A program made the position numbers and the translations under genes. Under the pieces are notes generated by a model. The model was given only the letters and a program-made list of their open reading frames with translations. It ran no database searches and was not told where the DNA came from. Shown in pieces: positions 53,687 through 64,000 of a stretch of 64,000 nt of DNA. This DNA comes from Micromonospora sp. WMMD882 (lineage in GTDB: Bacteria; Actinomycetota; Actinomycetes; Mycobacteriales; Micromonosporaceae). The DNA lies in the NCBI RefSeq assembly GCF_027497255.1, contig NZ_CP114903.1, positions 1,984,001 to 2,048,000 on the forward strand, given 5' to 3'. Numbering within the stretch: position 1 is the first letter of the stretch; each line of letters opens with the position of its first letter.

Positions 53687-54363
53687 GCCACGCCCCGCTC
53701 GGCGAGCAGCTCCCGCAGCCGGGCGACGACCTCGTCGACGCCCAGCCCGGTGGTGTCCAGCACGACCGCGTCCGCGCTCTGCCGCAGCGGGTCGGCGGCG
53801 CGGGTCGAGTCGAATTCGTCCCGTCGCGCCAGGTCGGCGGCGGTGACGGTCACGTCGGCGGCGTCCTCCGCGCTGCGTCGCCGGGCCCGCGCCGCCGCCG
53901 AGGCGGTCAGGTAGACCTTCAGCTCCGCGTCGGGGGCCACCACCGACCCGATGTCGCGCCCCTCGACCACGATCCGGCCGGCGTTCGCGATCATCTCGCG
54001 CTGCCGGGCCACCAGCAGCGCCCGGACCGCCGGCACGGCGGCCACCGCCGACACCGCGCCGGTCACCTCGGGGCCCCGGATGTCGGCGTCGACGGGCGTC
54101 CCGTCGACGGTCACGCCGTACCCCTGGGGGTCGGTGCCGATCCGCAGGTCGACCTCACCGGCGACCTTCGCTACCGCCTCGGCGTCGGCCGGGTCGGTCC
54201 CGGAACGCAGCACCGCCCAGGTGACCGCCCGGTACATCGCGCCGGTGTCCAGGTAACGGGCGTCGAGCCCGACGGCCAGCCGCCGGGAGACGGTGGACTT
54301 TCCCGAACCGGATGGCCCGTCGACAGCGACCACACATCGCCCGGTCCGTACGTTCTCCGCCAC
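53683..54363 (-). CDS. cmk: Cytidylate kinase
   Basis: A 226-residue CMP/dCMP kinase supplying CDP and dCDP. The P-loop is [17 protein letters not shown] (about residues 14-30), followed by [13 protein letters not shown], the substrate-site motif [23 protein letters not shown], and the lid ARARRR region. It is co-translated with der (4-bp overlap). Length is normal for the family. Confidence 0.96.
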   Translation of the reverse strand: MAENVRTGRCVVAVDGPSGSGKSTVSRRLAVGLDARYLDTGAMYRAVTWAVLRSGTDPADAEAVAKVAGEVDLRIGTDPQGYGVTVDGTPVDADIRGPEVTGAVSAVAAVPAVRALLVARQREMIANAGRIVVEGRDIGSVVAPDAELKVYLTASAAARARRRSAEDAADVTVTAADLARRDEFDSTRAADPLRQSADAVVLDTTGLGVDEVVARLRELLAERGVA

Positions 54364-54542
54364 CGCGTGTCCTCCTCAGCCCGTACCTCACGGATCGTCG
54401 GAAACGCCGACGCCCGCGAGCGGTAACCCAACGTGGTCCATCATGCCTGGCGGCTCGGACCCGACCGCACCGGCCACCGACCGGCCGCGACGCACGCCAC
54501 CCGGCCCGGCCGCCGCTTTCTGCGGTACCCGCGACCGCCGGG

Positions 54543-55316
54543 TCAGTCACCCACCGCGCGGAACAACGCGGCGACCTCGGCGTTGGTCAACCGCCGGGTA
54601 CGCCCGGCACGCAGGTCACCGAGCCGGATCGGCCCGATCGAGGTACGCACCAGCCGGCTCACCGGATGCCCGACCTCGTCCAGCAACCGCCGGACGATGT
54701 GCTTGCGCCCCTCGTGCAGGGTCACCTCCACCTGGGCGGTCTTGCCCAGGGTGTCCACCACCTTGAACGAGTCGACGGTGACCGGGCCGTCCTCCAGCTC
54801 CACCCCGGCCATCAGCCGCTTGCCGAGGTTGCGCGGGATCACCCCGGAGACCTGACACAGGTACGTCTTCGGCACCCCGTACGACGGGTGGGTCAGCTTG
54901 TGCGCCAGGTCACCGTCGTTGGTGAGCAGCAGCAGGCCCTCGCTGTCCGCGTCGAGCCGCCCGACGTGGTAGACCCGCTGCTCGACCCGGTTGCCGATGA
55001 AGTCGGCAAGCGCGGTACGCCCCTTCTCGTCGGCCATCGTGGAGACCACTCCGCGTGGCTTGTTCAGCGCCAGGTACACCAACCGGGTGTCGACCTGGAG
55101 GCGTTCGCCGTCGACGTGGATGACGTCGCGGGTCGGGTCGGCCCGGTCACCGAGCTGGGCCACCCGCCCGTTGACGGTGACCCGACGACGGAAGATCAGG
55201 TCCTCGCAGGCGCGGCGGGACCCGACCCCGGCGGCGGCGAGCACCTTCTGGAGCCGTTCGGCCCCCTCGTAGACGGGCGCGTCGGGCTTGGGGGTGCGGT
55301 CATCGGGTCGTGGCAT
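54543..55316 (-). CDS. rluB: 23S rRNA pseudouridine synthase, RluB/RsuA family
   Basis: A 257-residue pseudouridine synthase. After a 20-residue leader comes an S4 RNA-binding domain (RLQKVLAAAGVGSRRACEDLIFRRRVTVNGRVAQLGDRAD), then the catalytic core with the active Asp in VGRLDADSEGLLLLTNDGDLAHKLTHP and KTYLCQV. The C-terminal EGRKHIVRRLLDEVGHPVSRLVRTSIGPI is characteristic of RluB/RluE. It follows scpB with a 17-bp overlap, a conserved actinobacterial arrangement. Confidence 0.92.
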   Translation of the reverse strand: MPRPDDRTPKPDAPVYEGAERLQKVLAAAGVGSRRACEDLIFRRRVTVNGRVAQLGDRADPTRDVIHVDGERLQVDTRLVYLALNKPRGVVSTMADEKGRTALADFIGNRVEQRVYHVGRLDADSEGLLLLTNDGDLAHKLTHPSYGVPKTYLCQVSGVIPRNLGKRLMAGVELEDGPVTVDSFKVVDTLGKTAQVEVTLHEGRKHIVRRLLDEVGHPVSRLVRTSIGPIRLGDLRAGRTRRLTNAEVAALFRAVGD

Positions 55317-56183
55317 CGGCGAACTCTTCTACGTCGTCGGGCAGGAAAGGGGCAAGTGGCGGCAGGTCGTGGACGCTGTCCAGGCCGAGTTTCTCCAGGA
55401 ACAACGTGGTCGTCCGGTAGAGGAAGGCGCCGCTGTCCGGCTCGGCGCCGCACTCCTCGACCAGGCCGCGGGAGACCAGCGTACGGAGTACCCCGTCGCA
55501 GTTGACACCGCGGATGGCGGAGATCCGGCCCCGGGTGACCGGCTGCTTGTAGGCGACCACCGCCAGGGTCTCCAGCGCGGCCTGGGTGAGCCGGACGGAC
55601 TGCCCGTCGAGGATGAACCGCTCCACGTACGGGGCGTGTTCCGGGCGGGTGTAGAGCCGCCAGCCGCCGGCCGCGCGCCGCAGCTCGAAGCCGTGCCCGG
55701 CGGCGGTGTAGTCCGCGGCGATCCGCTCCAGCGTGCCTCCGACCCGGGTGGCGGGCTGGTCCAGCACCTGGGCCAGGGTCGTCTCGCTGACCGGCTCGTC
55801 GACGACCAGCAGGATCGCCTCCAGCGCCCCGCGCAGCTCCGCGTCGTCCATCGGCGGGACCGGCTCGGGCTCGGCCCGCGCCACCCGGCGGCGCCCCCGG
55901 GGCGGGGCCGGGGCGGGCCGGTCGGCGTCGACCGGGGTGGGCTGGTCTGCTTCGGCCCGAACCGGCGCCGGGTCGGGCCGGTCGGCGCCGGCCGGAACGG
56001 AAGCCGCGTCGGGCTGGCCGGCGTCCGCCGGAACGGAAGCCGGGCCGGGTTGGTCGGCGTCCACCGGAACGGGGGGCGAGGTGGGCTGGTCGGCGTCGGA
56101 CGGGGCGGGCGCAGGGCGGCGTTCCCAGGGCGGCACCCAGGCGGCGGCCTGGTCGGCGAGGGAGTGGGCGCGTTCCTCGTGGC

Positions 56184-56187
<4 letters not shown>
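55300..56187 (-). CDS. scpB: Segregation and condensation protein ScpB with repetitive N-terminal extension
   Basis: A 295-residue protein; the ScpB winged-helix pair occupies residues 115-280 (DDAELRGALEAILLVVDEPVSETTLAQVL, YKQPVTRGRISAIRGVNCDGVLRTLVSRGLVEE, YRTTTLFLEKLGLDSVHDLPPL). It binds ScpA and SMC in chromosome condensation. Residues 20-110 are an unusual Pro/Ala/Asp-rich extension made of imperfect repeats of the form (D/G)AD(Q/R)PxPAxVP, mirrored in DNA as roughly 40-bp repeats at 55915-56105. ATG 56187 overlaps the scpA stop. Confidence 0.93.
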
Positions 56188-57206
<1,019 letters not shown>

Positions 57207-57222
57207 GCCCCGCGGCCCCCGG

Positions 57223-58146
57223 TTACCGCTCCGCCTGCGCGGCGATCACCTCGCGGGCGAGCTGCCGGTAGTTGCGCGCCCCCGAGGAGGCCGGGTCGAG
57301 GGTGGTGATCGGCGCGCCGGCCACCGTCGACTCCGGGAACTTGACCGTCTTGGTGATGACGGTCTGGTAGACCTTGTCGCCGAACGCCTCGACGACCCGC
57401 TGGAGCACCTGCCGGCAGTGCGTGGTGCGACTGTCGTACATGGTGGCGAGGATGCCTTCCAGCTCCAGGTCGAAGTTGAGCCGTTCGCGCACCTTGTCGA
57501 TGGTGTCCAGCAGCAGCGCCACGCCCCGCAGGCTGAAGAACTCGCACTCCAGCGGGATCAGCACGCCGTGCGCGACGGTCAGCGCGTTGATGGCGAGCAG
57601 GCCCAGCGACGGCTGGCAGTCGATGAGGATGTAGTCGTACTCCTTGCGGATGCTCCTGAGCACCCGCGCGAGCGCCATCTCCCGGGCGACCTCGTTGACG
57701 AGCTGGATCTCGGCGGCGGAGAGGTCGATGTTGGCCGGCAGCAGGTGCAGGCCCGCGACGTCCGTCTTGATCAGGACGTCCTCGGCGGTGACGTCGTCCT
57801 GCATGAGCAGGTTGTAGACGGACAGGTCCAGGTTGTGTGGGTTGACCCCCAGCCCCACCGAGAGCGCGCCCTGCGGGTCGAAGTCGACGAGCAGCACCTT
57901 GCGGCCGTACTCGGCCAGGGCCGCGCCGAGGTTGATGGTGGTGGTGGTCTTCCCGACGCCGCCCTTCTGGTTGGCCATCGCGATGATCCGGGCCGGGCCG
58001 TGCCGGTCGGTGGGCATCGGCTCGGGGATGGGCTTGCGCATCGTGTAGGCGGCCGGGTCGGCCGGACCGAGGTCCGCGCCGAGCGTGGCCTGCTGCTCAC
58101 GGAGCTCCGACGTCCACGTCTCGGCACGGTCACCGTTGCCAGCCAT
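57223..58146 (-). CDS. parA: ParA/Soj-family ATPase next to scpAB
   Basis: A 307-residue Walker ATPase of the chromosome-partition family. ATG 58146 follows GGGAGGGGG. After a 50-residue leader the deviant Walker A reads MANQKGGVGKTTTTINLGAAL (about residues 57-77), followed by LLVDFDPQGALSVGLG, YDYILIDCQPSLGLLAINAL and LECEFFSLRGVALLLDTI. No parB is adjacent. In actinobacteria this paralogue sits with scpAB and xerD and is separate from the oriC parAB pair, so a role in condensin loading or segregation is inferred. Confidence 0.93.
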   Translation of the reverse strand: MAGNGDRAETWTSELREQQATLGADLGPADPAAYTMRKPIPEPMPTDRHGPARIIAMANQKGGVGKTTTTINLGAALAEYGRKVLLVDFDPQGALSVGLGVNPHNLDLSVYNLLMQDDVTAEDVLIKTDVAGLHLLPANIDLSAAEIQLVNEVAREMALARVLRSIRKEYDYILIDCQPSLGLLAINALTVAHGVLIPLECEFFSLRGVALLLDTIDKVRERLNFDLELEGILATMYDSRTTHCRQVLQRVVEAFGDKVYQTVITKTVKFPESTVAGAPITTLDPASSGARNYRQLAREVIAAQAER

Positions 58147-58426
58147 GTCCTGTTGCCCCCTCCCGACGACCACCCGGCGTCGGAGCCGTCCGACGTCCCT
58201 CTGCGGCGCCGCTGCGCACCCCGGTCTGTCGCCCCCAGGAGGTCCGCGCCCGATGCCGACTGTACGCCACGTTCGCGCAGGCTGGTCGCCACCGGGTCGG
58301 CGTGTCGGCCGGGCCCGGGGCCGCCACCGGCCCGGCTCCCGCGGCCGTGACGATCGACACAGCGCCGCCGACACGTCGGCCCGGCCCGCCGGCCGACCGT
58401 GGACGGCCGTCGGAAGCCGGGCGTGG

Positions 58427-59461
58427 TCAGCCGTGGGCCCGGGGGTGGGCGGTGGCCCACACCTCCCGCAACCGCTCCACGGTGACCAGTGTGTAGACCT
58501 GGGTGGTGGTCACCGACGCGTGACCCAGCAGCTCCTGCACCACCCGCACGTCCGCGCCGCCGTCGAGCAGGTGGGTGGCGTACGAGTGGCGCAGGGTGTG
58601 CGGGGAGACGGCGTCCGGCCCGTCCACCGGCAGGCCGGCCCGTTCGGCGGCGCGCCGCAGGATCGTCCAGGCGCCCTGCCGGGAGAGCGCGCCGCCCCGG
58701 GCGTTGACGAACACCGCCGGGGTGCCCCGGCCGGCGGCGACCAGTCCGGGGCGGGCCCGCACCAGGTACGCGCGCAACGCCTCGGTGGCGTACCCGCCGA
58801 TCGGGACGAGGCGGGAGCGGCCGCCCTTGCCGCGCAGCAACGCGGTCCCCTCCGCCGGGTCCACGTCGTCGACGGCCGCGCCGACCGCCTCGGAGATCCG
58901 CGCGCCGGTGCCGTACAGGAACTCCAGCAGCGCCCGGTCCCGCAGCGCCAACGGCGCGCCGTCGCCGGCCGCGCGCGCCGACCCGGCGGTGTCCAGCAGC
59001 CGGGTGACGTCCTCGACGGGCAGTGCCCGGGGCAGCCGGCGCGGCGGGGTCGGTGGTCGGACGTCCCGGCTGGCGTCCGCGCCGACCAGCCCCTCCCGCA
59101 GCGCGAACCGGTGCAGGCCACGTACGGCGCTGGCGGCGCGGGCGGCCGACGACACGGCCAGCGGGGGGCGCCCGTCGTCGCCGGCGCGCAACGCGGCCAG
59201 GTGCGCCTCCACCTGCGCCGGACCGACCGTGGCCAGGTCGGTCACGCCGGTCGCGGCCAGCGTCTCCAGGTACCGCTCCAGGTCCCGGCGGTACGACCCG
59301 AGGGTGTTGGCGGACAGGCCCCGCTCGACGGTGAGGTGGTCCAGGTAGCCGCGCACGACCCGACGCAGCGCCGGCGCGGCGGCCGGGGGCGCGGCGGGCG
59401 TCGGAGCCGGGTAGACCGGCACGGCCGTCGTGCGCTCCGGGTCGGCCGGCAGGGCGGTCAC
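58427..59461 (-). CDS. xerD: Tyrosine recombinase XerD
   Basis: A 344-residue recombinase resolving chromosome dimers at dif, upstream of the parA-scpAB group in the usual actinobacterial order. After a 30-residue Pro/Ala leader come the SAM-like N-domain ([30 protein letters not shown]) and the catalytic domain with Arg in [12 protein letters not shown], Lys in [52 protein letters not shown]. All catalytic residues are in place. Another 280 bp to parA on the left contain no gene. Confidence 0.93.
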   Translation of the reverse strand: MTALPADPERTTAVPVYPAPTPAAPPAAAPALRRVVRGYLDHLTVERGLSANTLGSYRRDLERYLETLAATGVTDLATVGPAQVEAHLAALRAGDDGRPPLAVSSAARAASAVRGLHRFALREGLVGADASRDVRPPTPPRRLPRALPVEDVTRLLDTAGSARAAGDGAPLALRDRALLEFLYGTGARISEAVGAAVDDVDPAEGTALLRGKGGRSRLVPIGGYATEALRAYLVRARPGLVAAGRGTPAVFVNARGGALSRQGAWTILRRAAERAGLPVDGPDAVSPHTLRHSYATHLLDGGADVRVVQELLGHASVTTTQVYTLVTVERLREVWATAHPRAHG

Positions 59462-59537
59462 GGGGTCCGGTCCGGTCCGGTCGGCGCGGCTGGCTGCGGC
59501 ACGGTGGTCGGCGGCGGGGCGGGCGGACGGCGGCCGG

Positions 59538-60653
59538 TCAGCCGAGGACCTCGGCCAGCGGCAGCGCGCTCAGCCCGTGCGCGTCGGCGACCGGGCCGTA
59601 CGTCACCCGACCCGCGTGGGTGTTGAGGCCCAGCGCCAGCGCCGGGTCCTGGCGCAGCGCCTCCCGCCAGCCCTGGTTGGCCAGTTCGAGGGCGTACGGC
59701 AGGGTCACGTTGGTCAGCGCGTACGTGCTGGTGTGCGGGACCGCGCCGGGCATGTTCGCCACGCAGTAGAAGATCGAGTCGTGCACCTGGTAGGTCGGCT
59801 CGGCGTGCGTGGTGGGACGGGAGTCCTCGAAGCAGCCGCCCTGGTCGATGGAGATGTCGACCAGCACGCTGCCCGGCTTCATCCGGGAGACCAGCTCGTT
59901 GGAGATCAGCGTCGGGGCCTTCGCGCCGGGCACCAGCACCGCCCCGATGACCAGGTCCGCGTCGAGCACGGCCCGTTCGATCTCGTACGCGTTGGACGCG
60001 ACCGTCTGGAGGTGCCCCCGGTAGATGGCGTCGGCCTGGCGCAGCCGCCCGACGTTCTTGTCCAGCAGCAGCACCTCGGCCTGCAGGCCGAGCGCGATCG
60101 CGGCGGCGTTCATGCCGGACACGCCCGCCCCGATGACGACGGTCTTGGCGGCGTACACGCCGGAGACGCCGCCCATCAGGATGCCGCGCCCGCCGCCCTG
60201 CCGTTGCAGGTGGTACGCCCCCACCTGCGGGGCGAGCCGGCCGGCCACCTCGGACATCGGGGCGAGCAGGGGCAGCGAACGGTCCGGCAGCTCGACCGTC
60301 TCGTACGCGATGCCGGTGACCTTCCGCTCCAGCAGCGCCTCGGTGCACGCCCGGGAGGCGGCCAGGTGCAGGTAGGTGAAGAGCACCTGCCCCTCGCGCA
60401 TGCGGGGGTACTCCTCGGCGATCGGCTCCTTGACCTTGAGCACCAGCTCGGCGGTGTCCCACACCTCGTCGGCGGTGGCCAGGATCTTCGCGCCGGCGGC
60501 GGCGAACTCCTCGTCGGTGATGCCGACCCCGGCGCCGGCCCCGGACTCGACGAGGACCTGGTGACCGTGGCGGGTGAACTCGTTCACGCCCGCCGGCGTG
60601 ATCGCCACCCGGTACTCGTGGTTCTTGACCTCGCGCGGGATACCGACCTTCAC
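59538..60653 (-). CDS. ald: Alanine dehydrogenase
   Basis: A 371-residue enzyme interconverting L-alanine and pyruvate with NAD(H) and ammonia. GTG 60653 is preceded by GGAGAGG and gives the conserved N-terminus [23 protein letters not shown]. Other landmarks are the catalytic-His region [15 protein letters not shown], the NAD motif [19 protein letters not shown] and [19 protein letters not shown] possible link to fermentation in this window is that it, too, recycles NADH at the pyruvate node. Confidence 0.95.
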   Translation of the reverse strand: MKVGIPREVKNHEYRVAITPAGVNEFTRHGHQVLVESGAGAGVGITDEEFAAAGAKILATADEVWDTAELVLKVKEPIAEEYPRMREGQVLFTYLHLAASRACTEALLERKVTGIAYETVELPDRSLPLLAPMSEVAGRLAPQVGAYHLQRQGGGRGILMGGVSGVYAAKTVVIGAGVSGMNAAAIALGLQAEVLLLDKNVGRLRQADAIYRGHLQTVASNAYEIERAVLDADLVIGAVLVPGAKAPTLISNELVSRMKPGSVLVDISIDQGGCFEDSRPTTHAEPTYQVHDSIFYCVANMPGAVPHTSTYALTNVTLPYALELANQGWREALRQDPALALGLNTHAGRVTYGPVADAHGLSALPLAEVLG

Positions 60654-60940
60654 GACGACACCTCTCCCCCGGGCCGCTTGCGCCCGGTCCGCCCGGTGCG
60701 ACGGCAGCCCCGTCGCCGCCGCGGTCCACTGCCCCTGTGCGCCGCAGTCTAGGCGGGTCGGCCGGCCCGGACAGCCTGCAGAGTGACACCCCGTGAGCGG
60801 CTCTCCTGACGATGTGTCAGGCATACCTGGCCGACAACGTGAGCCGACCTCGGCCGTTGGGACAGTGTTCGCCCCTTGTCGTCTCATCGGCCCCGACTCG
60901 GTGCGGACAGCAGCGAAGTGGATCATTAGGGTGTCGCCTC
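60654..60940. other. Divergent ald/TM2 intergenic region
   Basis: 287 bp carrying the two divergent promoters; no conserved element or gene could be recognised. The upstream frame of the TM2 gene remains open to 60812 but lacks coding character. Confidence 0.5.
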
Positions 60941-61192
60941 ATGACCTACCCTGCGTACCAGCACCCCGGCGGCGTCTCCGACAAGAGCAAGGTCGTCGCC
61001 GGCATCCTCCAGATCGTGCTCGGCGGTTTCGGCGTCGGCCGGTTCTACATGGGCGACACGAAGACCGGCGTGATCCAGCTCGTGGTGACCCTGGTCACCT
61101 GCGGCATCGGCAGCCTCTGGGGGTTCGTCGACGGCATCCTGATCCTGATCAACGGTGGCGTCGACGGCCAGGGCCGACCGCTGCGCGACTGA
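60941..61192 (+). CDS. TM2-domain membrane protein
   Basis: An 83-residue protein. ATG 60941 was chosen because MTYPAYQHPGG is the usual start. The TM2 fold is two helices joined by a short turn: VVAGILQIVLGGFGVGRFYMGDTKTGVIQLVVTLVTCGIGSLWGFVDGILILING, with the family DRF-like element as GRFYMGD. It is the only plus-strand gene in the right 12 kb. Function unknown. Confidence 0.9.
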   Translation: MTYPAYQHPGGVSDKSKVVAGILQIVLGGFGVGRFYMGDTKTGVIQLVVTLVTCGIGSLWGFVDGILILINGGVDGQGRPLRD

Positions 61193-61207
61193 CCGCCGGC
61201 CCGAGCG

Positions 61208-61242
61208 GAGGGGGCCGTACGACGCCGTCGTACGGCCCCCTC
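61208..61242. terminator. Bidirectional terminator between TM2 and Nudix genes
   Basis: A perfect 15-bp stem (61208-61222 with 61228-61242) with a CGCCG loop in the gap between convergent genes. There is no long T-run, as is common in high-GC actinobacteria. Confidence 0.8.
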
Positions 61243-61300
61243 GCCGTGCGCGGCGCAGCCGCCCTCCCGCGGCGGCGTGGGCGCGGAGACCCCGGACCGG

Positions 61301-63750
<2,450 letters not shown>

Positions 63751-63895
63751 TCAGCCAACTGATCACGCGATCCACGGGATTCCACGGTAACACCTCACCC
63801 GGGTCGGCCCCGGGTCGCACCCGGCGGGCCGGGGCCCCGGACGGGGCCGGCGGGCGTCGTCGGCCGCCGCGCCCCGCCCGGGTGGGGCGGAACGG

Positions 63896-64000
63896 TTACG
63901 GCGTCACGATCCGGCCACCGAAGGTCACCACGAGGCGGCCGTCCGCGGCGAAGGACCAACCGAGCGCGCCGGAGTACTGGGCGCACCGGGAGCCGTTCGT
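63896..64000 (-). CDS. C-terminal end of an unidentified gene
   Basis: The frame enters from the right edge and ends with TAA at 63896-63898. The visible 34 residues include GALGWSFAADGRLVVTFGGRIVTP, apparently the end of a beta-rich domain. The 193 bp between this stop and pyrG contain no gene. Identity cannot be decided from this piece. Confidence 0.5.
   Translation of the reverse strand, partial: TNGSRCAQYSGALGWSFAADGRLVVTFGGRIVTP

Overview
This is a 64 kb chromosomal segment of a high-GC actinomycete. The gene content (a Methyltransf_19-type methyltransferase, an actinomycete integrative and conjugative element, and the der-cmk-rluB-scpB-scpA-parA-xerD-ald-pyrG order) fits the family Micromonosporaceae. 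The genus is an inference that 16S or whole-genome comparison would have to settle.

Positions 1-9.6 kb: an SDR oxidoreductase divergent from its TetR regulator, a methyltransferase followed by a degenerate-GGDEF/intact-EAL protein and a small Ser-Gly repeat membrane protein, a lipoprotein, a Na+/H+ antiporter, and a SulP transporter coupled to a MerR regulator. Positions 9.6-13.5 kb: kdpDE sensor/regulator genes whose target operon is nearly gone; only the last codons of kdpB and an internally deleted kdpC remain. Positions 13.6-18.6 kb: a DJ-1/PfpI-YHS protein, a FecBCD-like metal/siderophore importer and a GlxA-type AraC regulator. Positions 18.7-24.6 kb: a DUF3237-MarR-FAD monooxygenase operon divergent from an NMT1/TauABC-like ABC importer, probably one uptake-and-degradation locus. 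Positions 24.7-30.5 kb: adhE-pflB-pflA, a complete set for anaerobic pyruvate cleavage and ethanol formation, unexpected in a filamentous actinomycete.

Positions 30.6-37.3 kb are a graveyard of mobile DNA. Two truncated, opposed IS256-family transposase copies bracket a translationally coupled pair: a 502-residue unknown protein and an 825-residue phospholipase-D-like (HKD) nuclease. The tail of a further upstream gene may also survive. To the right lie a frameshifted prim-pol remnant and a second frameshifted gene, apparently an older integrative element.

Positions 37,479-52,112 hold an apparently intact 14.6 kb AICE bounded by a 43-bp direct repeat of the 3' half of a tRNA-Pro(GGG) gene. 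It carries a tyrosine integrase, excisionase, iteron-rich putative origin, prim-pol plus AAA-type replication pair, FtsK/Tra translocase, Spd-like membrane protein, Nudix hydrolase, many small coupled ORFs, and a GntR repressor facing three identical-type palindromic operators. Cargo is a DMT exporter and an unusual membrane protein with a C-terminal helix-turn-helix. Several intergenic hairpins, one of them duplicated, punctuate the element's long rightward operon.

Positions 52.2-64 kb are conserved housekeeping DNA on the minus strand: der, cmk, rluB, scpB, scpA, parA, xerD, ald, a Nudix pyrophosphatase and pyrG (TTG start), with one small TM2 protein on the plus strand.
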